A DNA stretch of 7,052 bases from Candidatus Brocadiales bacterium (GTDB lineage: Bacteria > Planctomycetota > Brocadiia > Brocadiales > Bathyanammoxibiaceae). The notes under the pieces were generated by a model. It saw nothing but the letters and a program-made list of their open reading frames with translations. It was not told the DNA's origin and did not search any database. The DNA lies in NCBI GenBank assembly GCA_030586765.1, contig JAUQZZ010000102.1, positions 1 to 7,052 on the forward strand, read 5' to 3'. Shown here piece after piece: positions 1 to 6,287 of the stretch. A program made the position numbers and the translations under genes. Each line of letters begins with the position of its first letter. The first letter of the stretch is position 1.

Positions 1-1664
1 GTTACCTTCCTTTTCCCCCTAGAGGCCCTCTTCAAGGCAGTAGGGAGGTCTATTATATCGTTCTTAAGGAGGAACATGGCTACCTCAGGTCTCATACTCC
101 CCAGTTTTGCCACATAGAGGGCGGTCTCGCAACCTACCGCACCCCCTCCTATTATAGCAACCTCCTTCCCCACGGGAACCTTCCCCTCCAGCACCTCACT
201 GGCCAATACCACATTCCTACCTTTTACCCCTGGGATGGGCGGGACTATTGGTGTCGCCCCAGTAGATAAGACTACTACCTGAGGGCTTTCCTTCTGTATT
301 ACCTCCCTATCTGCCTCTACACCCAGGACTACCCGCACTTTTAGTTTTTCTATCTGTCTCTCCAGATAGTTTATTACATTTATGAACTCCCCCCTACCAG
401 GGGGTATGTAGGCGTAGCGGAGTTGTCCTCCCAGGGAGAGGTCTTTTTCATAAAGGGTAACATGGTGTCCCCTGGAGGCAGCGACCCTTGCCGCCTCTAA
501 TCCCCCCGGGCCTCCCCCGATGACAAGGACTTTTTTCTTCTTAGGAGCCGTTTCTATGGTGTATTCCCTTTCCTTCCCTACCCTTGGGTTATACAGGCAG
601 GTGATAGGGCGCATATTAAGGAGTTCGTCGAAGCAGCCCTGGTTGCAGGCGATGCAGGTCCTTATGTCCTCTAGTCTGCCTTCCTGATACTTCTTAGGTA
701 GTTCGGGGTCTGCAATCAGGGGCCTTCCTATAGCTACAAGGTCCGCCTGACCATCACGGAGGAGTTCTTCAGCCAGTCTCAGGTCGTTTATCCTTACTGA
801 GGCGATGACTGGTACATCTACGTTCTCTTTTATAGCAGAGGCCAGGAAGGTGTAGGCCATCCTGGGGATGACCATAACCATTATGGGTATCCTACTTTCG
901 TGCCAGCCTGGGGAGATGTGAAAGGCGTCAACGCCCACCTTGGCTAGTGCCTGGGCAATCTTTATGTTTTCGGCTATCTTGTTACCCCCCTTCATCAACT
1001 CGTCTCCTGAAAGTCTGAAGATGATGGGGAAGTCCTTTCCCAGGGTCTCTTTTACTGTCTCTATGATTTCTCTGGCAAAGCGCAGCCTGCCTTCCAGGTT
1101 GCCACCGTACTCATCCTGTCTTTTATTGGTTATGGGTGAGAGGAACTGGTTAATCAGGTAGCCCATGCCTCCGTGGATCTCCACGGTATCAAAACCTGCC
1201 TCCTCTGCCCTCTTTGTGGCCTTTACGTAGCTCTGGATAACCTCTTTTATTTCTGAGGGGCTTAGGGCCTTGGGTGCCTCTCTGGCCAGGCGTGTGGGAA
1301 CGCTAGAGGCGGAGACAGGCTGCATCTTTGAGAAGAGTCTAGAGGCATAGCGTCCACCGTGAAGTATCTGGGCAGCTGTTTTTGCCCCATGTTGATGCAT
1401 TGTTTGATTAAATCGTCGCAGGGCAGGGATGTAACGGTCATCATCTAGTCCCAGGATGCTCTTCCAGACCTTGCCACTTTGTTCAGGATAGCAGCCTCCC
1501 AGGACTATCAGGCCTACTCCTCCCCTGGCCCGTTCTGCGTAGAAATCGATGTAGCGGTCGTTGACAAAGCCGTCGGTGGAGAAGCCCAGGTCCATAGCCG
1601 TCATCACCAGGCGATTCTTTAATTCTAAGGTGCCTATGTTTATCTTATCAAAGAGACTTATCAT
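1..1664 (-). CDS. DCR/2-enoate reductase-like NADH:flavin oxidoreductase (FMN, 4Fe-4S, FAD), 3' end cut by window
   Basis: Seen: 554 residues from an ATG at 1664-1662, open to the left edge, so the C-terminus is missing. Residues 1-330 form an Old Yellow Enzyme TIM barrel (KNRLVM near 16, EIHGGMGYLINQF at 162-174, DEYGGNLEGRLRF near 184-196). Cys337, 340, 344 and 356 give the Cx2Cx3Cx11C cluster motif found in E. coli 2,4-dienoyl-CoA reductase FadH. An FAD GGGPGG follows at 383-388 and a second dinucleotide motif GGGAVG at 506-511. The barrel lacks the usual second His of HGAHGY (Met167), but Tyr169 and His255 (GWHESRIP) match the DCR catalytic Tyr/His pair. Family role: NAD(P)H-dependent reduction of an activated C=C in enoyl or dienoyl substrates. 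The start has GAAGG at 1679-1675, ten bases upstream. As the last visible gene of the operon it may reduce a double bond of the product. Substrate is unknown; the family call is secure. Confidence 0.93.
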   Translation of the reverse strand, partial: MISLFDKINIGTLELKNRLVMTAMDLGFSTDGFVNDRYIDFYAERARGGVGLIVLGGCYPEQSGKVWKSILGLDDDRYIPALRRFNQTMHQHGAKTAAQILHGGRYASRLFSKMQPVSASSVPTRLAREAPKALSPSEIKEVIQSYVKATKRAEEAGFDTVEIHGGMGYLINQFLSPITNKRQDEYGGNLEGRLRFAREIIETVKETLGKDFPIIFRLSGDELMKGGNKIAENIKIAQALAKVGVDAFHISPGWHESRIPIMVMVIPRMAYTFLASAIKENVDVPVIASVRINDLRLAEELLRDGQADLVAIGRPLIADPELPKKYQEGRLEDIRTCIACNQGCFDELLNMRPITCLYNPRVGKEREYTIETAPKKKKVLVIGGGPGGLEAARVAASRGHHVTLYEKDLSLGGQLRYAYIPPGRGEFINVINYLERQIEKLKVRVVLGVEADREVIQKESPQVVVLSTGATPIVPPIPGVKGRNVVLASEVLEGKVPVGKEVAIIGGGAVGCETALYVAKLGSMRPEVAMFLLKNDIIDLPTALKRASRGKRKV

Positions 1665-1690
1665 ACCTTATTAACCTTCACAAACTAATG

Positions 1691-1722
1691 CAGCAGGGCA
1701 AAAGGCCCTGCTGTGTCTTTTT
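1691..1722 (+). terminator. Strong stem-loop with T-run on the plus strand, between two minus-strand genes
   Basis: Positions 1691-1699 (CAGCAGGGC) pair perfectly with 1705-1713 (GCCCTGCTG) around a 5-base loop, followed on the plus strand by TGTC and TTTTT (1718-1722). This has the shape of an intrinsic terminator for plus-strand transcription, yet no plus-strand gene lies upstream. On the minus strand, the direction of the flanking genes, the hairpin is followed by CATTAGTTTG, a poor U-tract. There it may act as a weak terminator, an attenuator or an mRNA-processing/stabilising hairpin ahead of the reductase gene. No convincing promoter for that gene was seen in the 82-base gap. Confidence 0.6.
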
Positions 1723-1746
1723 ACCTTTCGGCCTTCCGCAAGGGAA

Positions 1747-2985
1747 TCACCAACTCTTCTTCTCCAGAAGGAGACAAGAGCAGTTTCCTGTGTAATCCAG
1801 GGAATTAACCATTGCGTTCTTTACATTCTTTTCGATTTTCTCCTGCGAGACAAGATTAAGTTCGCACTCGGGGTCTGGTTTTTGATAGTTGGTGTGAGGA
1901 GGAATAGTGGAATTATGCATGGCTAGCACACAAGAAGTCATTTGCATGGCTCCTGAGGCACCGTAGCATTCGCCACTCTGGGATTTTATAGAGCTGACCA
2001 TTACCTCCTTTGAGCGTTCCCCCAGGAAGGCATTAATAGCCCTAGCCTCTACAAGGTCTACTAGCTTACTGGAATTCCCATTGGCACAAATGAGTTCAAG
2101 GGATTCTTTTTCCAGACCTGCATCCTCGAGGGTTAGAGCCATGGCCTTTGCTGCCTTTTTTACCCTTTCTTCGATACTGTATCTACGGCTACCCATGTAA
2201 GAGGTGCCATACCCTGTTATCTCGGCGTATATCTTGGCCCCTCTCAGACGGGCAGATTCTAGCTCTTCCAGAATAAAGACATAACTACCTTCGCTAAGGA
2301 TAAACCCGTTTCTTTTTCTGTCAAAGGGGGTGCTTATTTCGGGTTCTGAGTCCTGGGACCCTGCCAGAAGTCGTTGCATCAGGAAAATGAGGTAGCTGTC
2401 CAGTGAAATCTGTTCTACCCCTCCAGAAATGAGTAAGGTCTCACGTCCACTTTTTATGAGATTAAAGGCGTTACCTAGAGCGTCGGTACTGGAGGTAAAC
2501 CCCGAAGAAACGGTCCTGGATGGCCCCTTGAGCTTAAAGAATACTGAGGCAAAATTTATAGAGGAATTTAGGGCCACATCGTAGCTATCCATAGGCAGGA
2601 GCTTCTCTGGACCGTACCGGAGGATATCATAGGTGTAATCTGTTGTTTGTGAATAATTGCCCAGGGCAGAACCCACAACTATGCCTGCATGCTGGGGGAG
2701 ATTATTATTTCCATTGAGGCCTGCATCCTCAAGGGCTAGTTTGGTGGCGCAGGCGAGGAACTTTGTGCCTTTTGTAAGGTATTTTAGCCCCTTATCGCCT
2801 AGATAATCAGCAGGCCTAAGACCACTTACCTCTCCTGCTTTCTTACAAGGGTAGTTGGATACGTCCAAGGAGGTTATAGGGCTAAGGCCAGATTTGCCCT
2901 GGATGAGATTATTCCAGAACTCTTGGTGCCCAAGCCCCAGGGGGGAAATTACACCAATGCCAGTTATTACAACCCTTTTCTTCAT
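1747..2985 (-). CDS. Catalytically dead ketosynthase homologue, probable chain-length factor (KS-beta)
   Basis: Seen: 412 residues, full FabF/KAS II length, with a typical N-terminus (RVVITGIGVISPLG, 4-17), conserved spacing throughout and no frameshift. All three catalytic positions are changed: the nucleophile Cys is Phe163 (SSGFTSST), the first His is Asn302 (CANGNSS) and the second His is Glu339 (KSQSGEC). Lys334 is kept. The C-terminal Gly-rich gating loop SFGFGGxN is replaced by SLDYTGNC (about 395-402). Its ATG overlaps the stop of the active ketosynthase by four bases (ATGA), implying translational coupling and roughly equal synthesis. Known: type II PKS chain-length factors are coupled KS-like subunits without the active Cys, usually Gln at that place. 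Inferred: it forms a heterodimer with the upstream KS and sets the product cavity. Phe instead of Gln, and loss of both His, set it apart from the classical Streptomyces type. A role as a non-catalytic scaffold is the alternative. Confidence 0.88.
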   Translation of the reverse strand: MKKRVVITGIGVISPLGLGHQEFWNNLIQGKSGLSPITSLDVSNYPCKKAGEVSGLRPADYLGDKGLKYLTKGTKFLACATKLALEDAGLNGNNNLPQHAGIVVGSALGNYSQTTDYTYDILRYGPEKLLPMDSYDVALNSSINFASVFFKLKGPSRTVSSGFTSSTDALGNAFNLIKSGRETLLISGGVEQISLDSYLIFLMQRLLAGSQDSEPEISTPFDRKRNGFILSEGSYVFILEELESARLRGAKIYAEITGYGTSYMGSRRYSIEERVKKAAKAMALTLEDAGLEKESLELICANGNSSKLVDLVEARAINAFLGERSKEVMVSSIKSQSGECYGASGAMQMTSCVLAMHNSTIPPHTNYQKPDPECELNLVSQEKIEKNVKNAMVNSLDYTGNCSCLLLEKKSW

Positions 2986-4193
2986 ACCCTGCCGAAGATG
3001 ATGCTGGCATTATTGCCACCGAAGGCGAAGGAATTATTCAAGGCAAAGTCTACCTCAAGTTCCCTGGCCTGATTAGGCACACAGTCTATATCGCATTCTG
3101 GGTCTTTTGTCTCGTAGTTTATCGTGGGTGGGATAGCGCCTTTCTTAATAACCAGGCAGCAGACTACTGATTCGATAGCGCTGGCGGCCCCCATGGTGTG
3201 ACCAATCATAGACTTTACGGAGCTACAGGGTATATCTTGTGCCTTATCTTGAAAGACGGTCTTGAGGGCCAGGGTCTCCATCTTGTCGTTAAGGGGGGTA
3301 CCTGTACCGTGGGCACTTATGTAGTCTATATCTCTGTAAGAAAGTTCAGAGGAATCTAGGGCCAAGGTCATAGCCCTAATGGCTCCCTCTCCCTGGGGAT
3401 GTGGTGCCGTCATGTGGTACCCGTCACTGCTCAGACCGTAGCCCTTCATCTCCGCGTAGATGTTCGCCCCGCGCCTCTTGGCGGACTCCAGGGTTTCCAG
3501 TATCAGTACGCCAGCTCCAGCCCCGACTACCAGACCCTGTCGATTCTTGTCGAAGGGCTGACATCTTTCTGGTGCCAGGGCCTTTAGATTGTGAAAATGG
3601 GTGAACTCTGTCTGAGGGACTACGTCACTACCGCCTACCACCATAATATCTACCTTGCCTTCTTGAAGGATGTCAAAGGCCCAGCACAGGGCATGATTAC
3701 CAGAAGAACAGGCATTAATGAGTATTATATTTGGACCTTCTATCCCAAACTGCTCAGCCAGTTGGGTAGACAGGGTCATGGGGGGATAACTGAGGACTAC
3801 ATCCATACTGAATCCATCAGACTTTCTTTGGGGATGATCCCTTAGTTCACTCTCGAAGATGGTAAGTTCCCCAGCCAGTGTGCCTACAGATATACCAATC
3901 CTCTCGGGGTCTAGGTCTTTGTAACCGATGAGTCCACTGTCCCCTAGGGCCTCTTTTGTACTGGCATAAAGGCACTCATAAACAGTGTACCTGTTCTTTC
4001 CCGCAGGGTGACAGTTGGAATTCAGCTTCTTCACCTCACAGGCCCGATGGACCTTGTACATTGAGGTATCGAAGGAGGTAATCTCCCCTGTCCCGTCTTT
4101 ACCTCTAAGGAGAGCATCCCAAGATTCCCTGACGTTGGCACCTACAGAGGTGACTAATCCCAGACCTGTTACTACTACTCTACGCATGGACAA
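2982..4193 (-). CDS. Beta-ketoacyl-ACP synthase, FabF/KS-alpha type, catalytically intact
   Basis: Condensing enzyme of the thiolase fold: decarboxylative Claisen condensation of malonyl-ACP with an enzyme-bound acyl chain, cytosolic. Seen: 403 residues from a TTG at 4193, or 401 from the ATG at 4187. It has the N-terminal RRVVVTGLGLVTSVG, nucleophile Cys162 (NACSSGNHAL), His295 (SAHGTGTPLND), Lys327 and His332 (VKSMIGHTMGAAS), and the gating loop NNSFAFGGNN near 386-395. The complete Cys-His-His set means it should condense. The Shine-Dalgarno AGGG (4202-4199) overlaps the radical SAM gene's stop. It sits 5 bases from the TTG and 11 from the ATG, so TTG is plausible although the family usually starts at the MRRVVVTG methionine. 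The next gene overlaps by 4 bases and encodes a dead KS partner. The pairing argues for a KS-alpha of a type II PKS-like system rather than housekeeping FabF, though the latter cannot be excluded by sequence alone. Confidence 0.93.
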   Translation of the reverse strand: MSMRRVVVTGLGLVTSVGANVRESWDALLRGKDGTGEITSFDTSMYKVHRACEVKKLNSNCHPAGKNRYTVYECLYASTKEALGDSGLIGYKDLDPERIGISVGTLAGELTIFESELRDHPQRKSDGFSMDVVLSYPPMTLSTQLAEQFGIEGPNIILINACSSGNHALCWAFDILQEGKVDIMVVGGSDVVPQTEFTHFHNLKALAPERCQPFDKNRQGLVVGAGAGVLILETLESAKRRGANIYAEMKGYGLSSDGYHMTAPHPQGEGAIRAMTLALDSSELSYRDIDYISAHGTGTPLNDKMETLALKTVFQDKAQDIPCSSVKSMIGHTMGAASAIESVVCCLVIKKGAIPPTINYETKDPECDIDCVPNQARELEVDFALNNSFAFGGNNASIIFGRV

Positions 4194-4198
4194 GGTAA

Positions 4199-4202
4199 CC
4201 CT
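4199..4202 (-). promoter_or_regulatory. Shine-Dalgarno overlapping the preceding stop codon, deciding the ketosynthase start
   Basis: AGGG on the minus strand shares bases with the TAG stop (4203-4201) of the radical SAM gene. Spacing is 5 bases to TTG (4193) and 11 to ATG (4187). The spacing favours TTG; family alignment favours ATG. The overlap suggests that ribosomes finishing the upstream gene reinitiate here. Confidence 0.5.
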
Positions 4203-5676
4203 ATATTTTTGTTGCTATTAGGCTGGATGACTCGTCAAATCTCTCCTTCTTTCCTATTCGCTCTAGGGCTACATCATATACCCCGGAGGACTGTAGATTC
4301 TTTAGATTATCCAGCATGTGCTTAAAGACGTGCCGCCAGTCCCAATTGACCTTTAAGGCAAACATGGCGGAATTCATGTTGTCCAGTACGCTCCTGGAAT
4401 TCTGAAACCTCTTTCTAATAACCTCTGTAGAATACAACCTCTCGTAGAGAGCTTCCATTCCCTCTACGAGCTCTTGGAGGGAGAGTCTGTTGAGGATGTA
4501 TACCAAGTGGTGAGAGGTGTAATAGACCCAGTCTTCTGGGAAGTTATTACGGAAGAGTCTATTCTCTGTATCTAACCTCTTATAGAGAGGGGTATTAATG
4601 AAGGGGCAAAGGATACCGCAGGTCATTATATCGAGATTGGAGTCCAGGATGAAATCTGCTACGTCATCAAAGGTCTCTCTGGTGTCGGTATCGTTGCCAA
4701 AGATGAAGGTGCCCCAAACGGCTATGCCGTGTTTTCGGATGTTTTTGATGGCCTCGTAGTATCTGTCTATGGTTATCCTTAGATTAACGTGTTTATTCAT
4801 GGATTCCAGGGCATCCTTACTGAGGGACTCAATCCCTATCAGCACCCCCACGCAGCCACTCCTGACCATGTAGTCCAGGGTCTCGTCGTCTTTATATATG
4901 TTCAAGGAGGTAAAGCCGAACCAGTTCTGATATATGCCCCTATCCACCATGCCCTTAAAGAGACTCTTGACCCTTTCGTTAGACTTCTTGCTGTGGCCGT
5001 AGAAGTTTTCATCCGTAAGGACAAGACCTCGGTACTGGCCCTTTATAGTCTCCAACTCATCCAATACATCCTCGATGGGCCTTTCCCGATACTTCCTACC
5101 CTGAAACTGAGGAACAGAACAGAACTCACAACTAAAGGGGCATCCAGCCGTGGTTGTTATTCCAGAATAACGATATTTATATTTTCCCTTCATGAACCCC
5201 CTGTCGGGGTAGACAATCTTGAGGTTTTCCAAGGGGGTTAGTCCACCGTCGTAGAACTTTTGGAGGCGACCTTGCTCAAAGTCAGAGATGAGCTTATCCC
5301 AAACAGATATAGCCTCCCTTATCACCACGGCATCCACGTGTTTTGCTACCTCATGAGGGTATATAGTAGCATGGACTCCCCCCATCACTACAGGAATGCC
5401 CTTCTTTCTGCAAGCGTCGGCTATAAGATAGGCCCTGGGAGCTTGATAGCTTACAGAGGTTATACCCACCAAATCCGCCCCCGAGAATGTCAGCTCGTTA
5501 TTACCGTCTACGGCCAGCTCGGTAGTTTCATCTATTATGTCTACCTCCCAGTGTTCTGGGGTTAAGGCTATCAAGTAGCCTAGATTCACTGGCATCTGGT
5601 TTAGTACCGATACGTTTTCTTCCCCCACGTTTCCTATGGGATGAGGGTTTACCAGCACAAGTCTTCGCTTTTTCAT
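4201..5676 (-). CDS. B12-binding-type radical SAM protein (BchE/HpnP-like architecture)
   Basis: Seen: 491 residues. Residues about 1-140 look like the Rossmann-type cobalamin-binding domain of this superfamily (VLVNPHP, GYLIALTP, GADLVGITSVS, MGGVHATIYPHEV), but without the DxHxxG motif that supplies a lower-ligand His. The radical SAM core begins near 170 with the cluster motif C179-x3-C183-x2-C186 (CPFSCEFC), then TDENF (221-225) and LIGIESLS (279-286). The tail from about 380 (ELVEGMEALYERLYS) resembles the C-terminal helical region of HpnP/HpnR-like proteins. Known: the family makes a 5'-deoxyadenosyl radical and often methylates or rearranges unreactive carbons; many bind cobalamin base-off without a His. 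Inferred: it modifies an acyl or polyketide intermediate, because the ketosynthase gene follows after 7-13 bases. A 64-base gap with only a weak AGAGAG (5690-5685) separates it from acpS. Reaction and substrate are unknown. Confidence 0.9.
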   Translation of the reverse strand: MKKRRLVLVNPHPIGNVGEENVSVLNQMPVNLGYLIALTPEHWEVDIIDETTELAVDGNNELTFSGADLVGITSVSYQAPRAYLIADACRKKGIPVVMGGVHATIYPHEVAKHVDAVVIREAISVWDKLISDFEQGRLQKFYDGGLTPLENLKIVYPDRGFMKGKYKYRYSGITTTAGCPFSCEFCSVPQFQGRKYRERPIEDVLDELETIKGQYRGLVLTDENFYGHSKKSNERVKSLFKGMVDRGIYQNWFGFTSLNIYKDDETLDYMVRSGCVGVLIGIESLSKDALESMNKHVNLRITIDRYYEAIKNIRKHGIAVWGTFIFGNDTDTRETFDDVADFILDSNLDIMTCGILCPFINTPLYKRLDTENRLFRNNFPEDWVYYTSHHLVYILNRLSLQELVEGMEALYERLYSTEVIRKRFQNSRSVLDNMNSAMFALKVNWDWRHVFKHMLDNLKNLQSSGVYDVALERIGKKERFDESSSLIATKI

Positions 5677-5740
5677 GTATCTATCTCTCTTTTGATAAAT
5701 TTACTGATGCCTCTAAAAAGTCCCTGGCAAGCTGTAAGAT

Positions 5741-6127
5741 TCAACGGGAAGGGTAACCCTGGACAGGTTCTTGGGAAATGAGGAACACCTGTGCAACGGC
5801 ATAATCTTTTGTGTGGCTAACAGATACATCCCAACGGCTTATACCCCTTTCCTCAGCCAGTTCCTTAGCCCTTCCGTAAAGCGTAAGATAAGGCCTTCCA
5901 GAGGGGTCGTTTAGTAGCTCTATATCCTTCCACTTCATCCCCCTCCCCAGGGCCTTAACGACTGCCTCCTTAGTAGCAAACCTAGCGGCAAGATGTTGAT
6001 ATTTGTTCCTCTTACTCAGGCAGTACTCTACTTCCCTTGGGGTGTAAATCCTGTTTAAAAAGGATTCGTGCTGGCAGAAGAGGCCTTCAATACGGCTCAC
6101 TTCCACAAGGTCGATGCCTACGTACAC
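5741..6127 (-). CDS. acpS: Holo-[acyl-carrier-protein] synthase (4'-phosphopantetheinyl transferase)
   Basis: Transfers 4'-phosphopantetheine from coenzyme A to the serine of apo-ACP, activating it for acyl or polyketide synthesis in the cytosol. Seen: 128 residues, the usual AcpS length, starting at a GTG (6127-6125) with a good GAGGAG Shine-Dalgarno (6138-6133) five bases upstream. The Mg-binding Asp6 lies in GIDLVEVSRIE, and Glu54 in the signature RFATKEAVVKALG (49-61). The C-terminal VSVSHTKDYAVAQVFL (101-116) matches the conserved SxSHxxxxA strand. It is the first gene of the minus-strand operon, directly behind a strong promoter. Its place ahead of a KS pair suggests it serves the carrier protein of that pathway, though it could be the cell's only AcpS and act on the primary ACP as well. 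No ACP gene is in the window. Confidence 0.96.
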   Translation of the reverse strand: MYVGIDLVEVSRIEGLFCQHESFLNRIYTPREVEYCLSKRNKYQHLAARFATKEAVVKALGRGMKWKDIELLNDPSGRPYLTLYGRAKELAEERGISRWDVSVSHTKDYAVAQVFLISQEPVQGYPSR

Positions 6128-6132
6128 CCCTA

Positions 6133-6138
6133 CTCCTC
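6133..6138 (-). promoter_or_regulatory. Ribosome binding site fixing the GTG start of acpS
   Basis: GAGGAG on the minus strand ends 5 bases before the GTG at 6127. The GTG is the only start that keeps the conserved N-terminal YVGIDLVEV strand with its metal-binding Asp. Confidence 0.8.
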
Positions 6139-6176
6139 AAGAGCTCTCCACGGCTGGGAAATTATATCAGGCCTGA

Positions 6177-6205
6177 ATTCTACTTATTGAACCTATAATT
6201 GTCAA
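6177..6205 (-). promoter_or_regulatory. Sigma70-type promoter of the acpS operon
   Basis: On the minus strand TTGACA (6205-6200) is followed by a 17-base spacer and TAGAAT (6182-6177), i.e. a perfect -35, optimal spacing and a -10 with one mismatch. Upstream is an A-rich stretch (AAAGAAATT) that could act as an UP element. Transcription would start near 6170, giving a leader of about 43 bases with the GAGGAG site near its end. A TATAAT (6166-6161) slightly downstream lacks a matching -35. Confidence 0.75.
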
Positions 6206-6253
6206 CGAGAATTTCTTTCCCCTAAAAAGATACTTGTACCCTTAACGTTGACA
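6200..6253. repeat. Inverted repeat TGTCAACG...CGTTGACA spanning both divergent -35 boxes
   Basis: TGTCAACG at 6200-6207 is the exact reverse complement of CGTTGACA at 6246-6253, with 38 bases between. Six of the eight bases in each arm are the -35 hexamers of the acpS and MATE promoters; the extra CG extends the symmetry. It may be a shared operator or chance symmetry of two strong promoters. The intervening bases hold an AT-rich segment and no gene. Confidence 0.5.
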
Positions 6254-6275
6254 GCTCAAGGGGATAAGATATAAT
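6248..6275 (+). promoter_or_regulatory. Perfect-consensus sigma70 promoter of the MATE gene
   Basis: TTGACA (6248-6253), a 16-base spacer and TATAAT (6270-6275): all twelve bases match the sigma70 consensus. The -10 box ends only 12 bases before the ATG at 6288, so transcription should begin about 6281-6283, five to seven bases ahead of the start codon. That leaves no room for a Shine-Dalgarno; the GGGG at 6260-6263 would lie outside the mRNA. Confidence 0.8.
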
Positions 6276-6287
6276 GGCGCATCTATT

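Noticed and set aside
1262..1444. Minus-strand frame of 60 codons inside the reductase gene
   Set aside because: It is out of frame with the reductase, whose own translation here carries continuous OYE-family motifs.
2117..2741. Two nearly identical 20-odd-base stretches inside the dead KS gene encoding LEDAGL
   Set aside because: They encode the same short helix motif in the two halves of the internally duplicated thiolase fold, so ordinary family symmetry explains them better than a mobile or regulatory repeat.
1747..2985. Reading the dead KS as a pseudogene
   Set aside because: The frame is uninterrupted, full length and translationally coupled; changes are concentrated at catalytic sites, as in chain-length factors, not spread as decay.
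4789..5241. Plus-strand open frame of 150 codons opposite the radical SAM gene
   Set aside because: It lies wholly inside a well-supported minus-strand gene, has no recognisable domain and no promoter or ribosome site; it is a by-product of codon bias. The same applies to smaller plus-strand frames at 940-1161, 3399-3845, 4015-4221 and 5260-5565.
6161..6166. A second TATAAT on the minus strand downstream of the acpS promoter
   Set aside because: No acceptable -35 lies 16-18 bases upstream, whereas TAGAAT at 6182-6177 has a perfect one.
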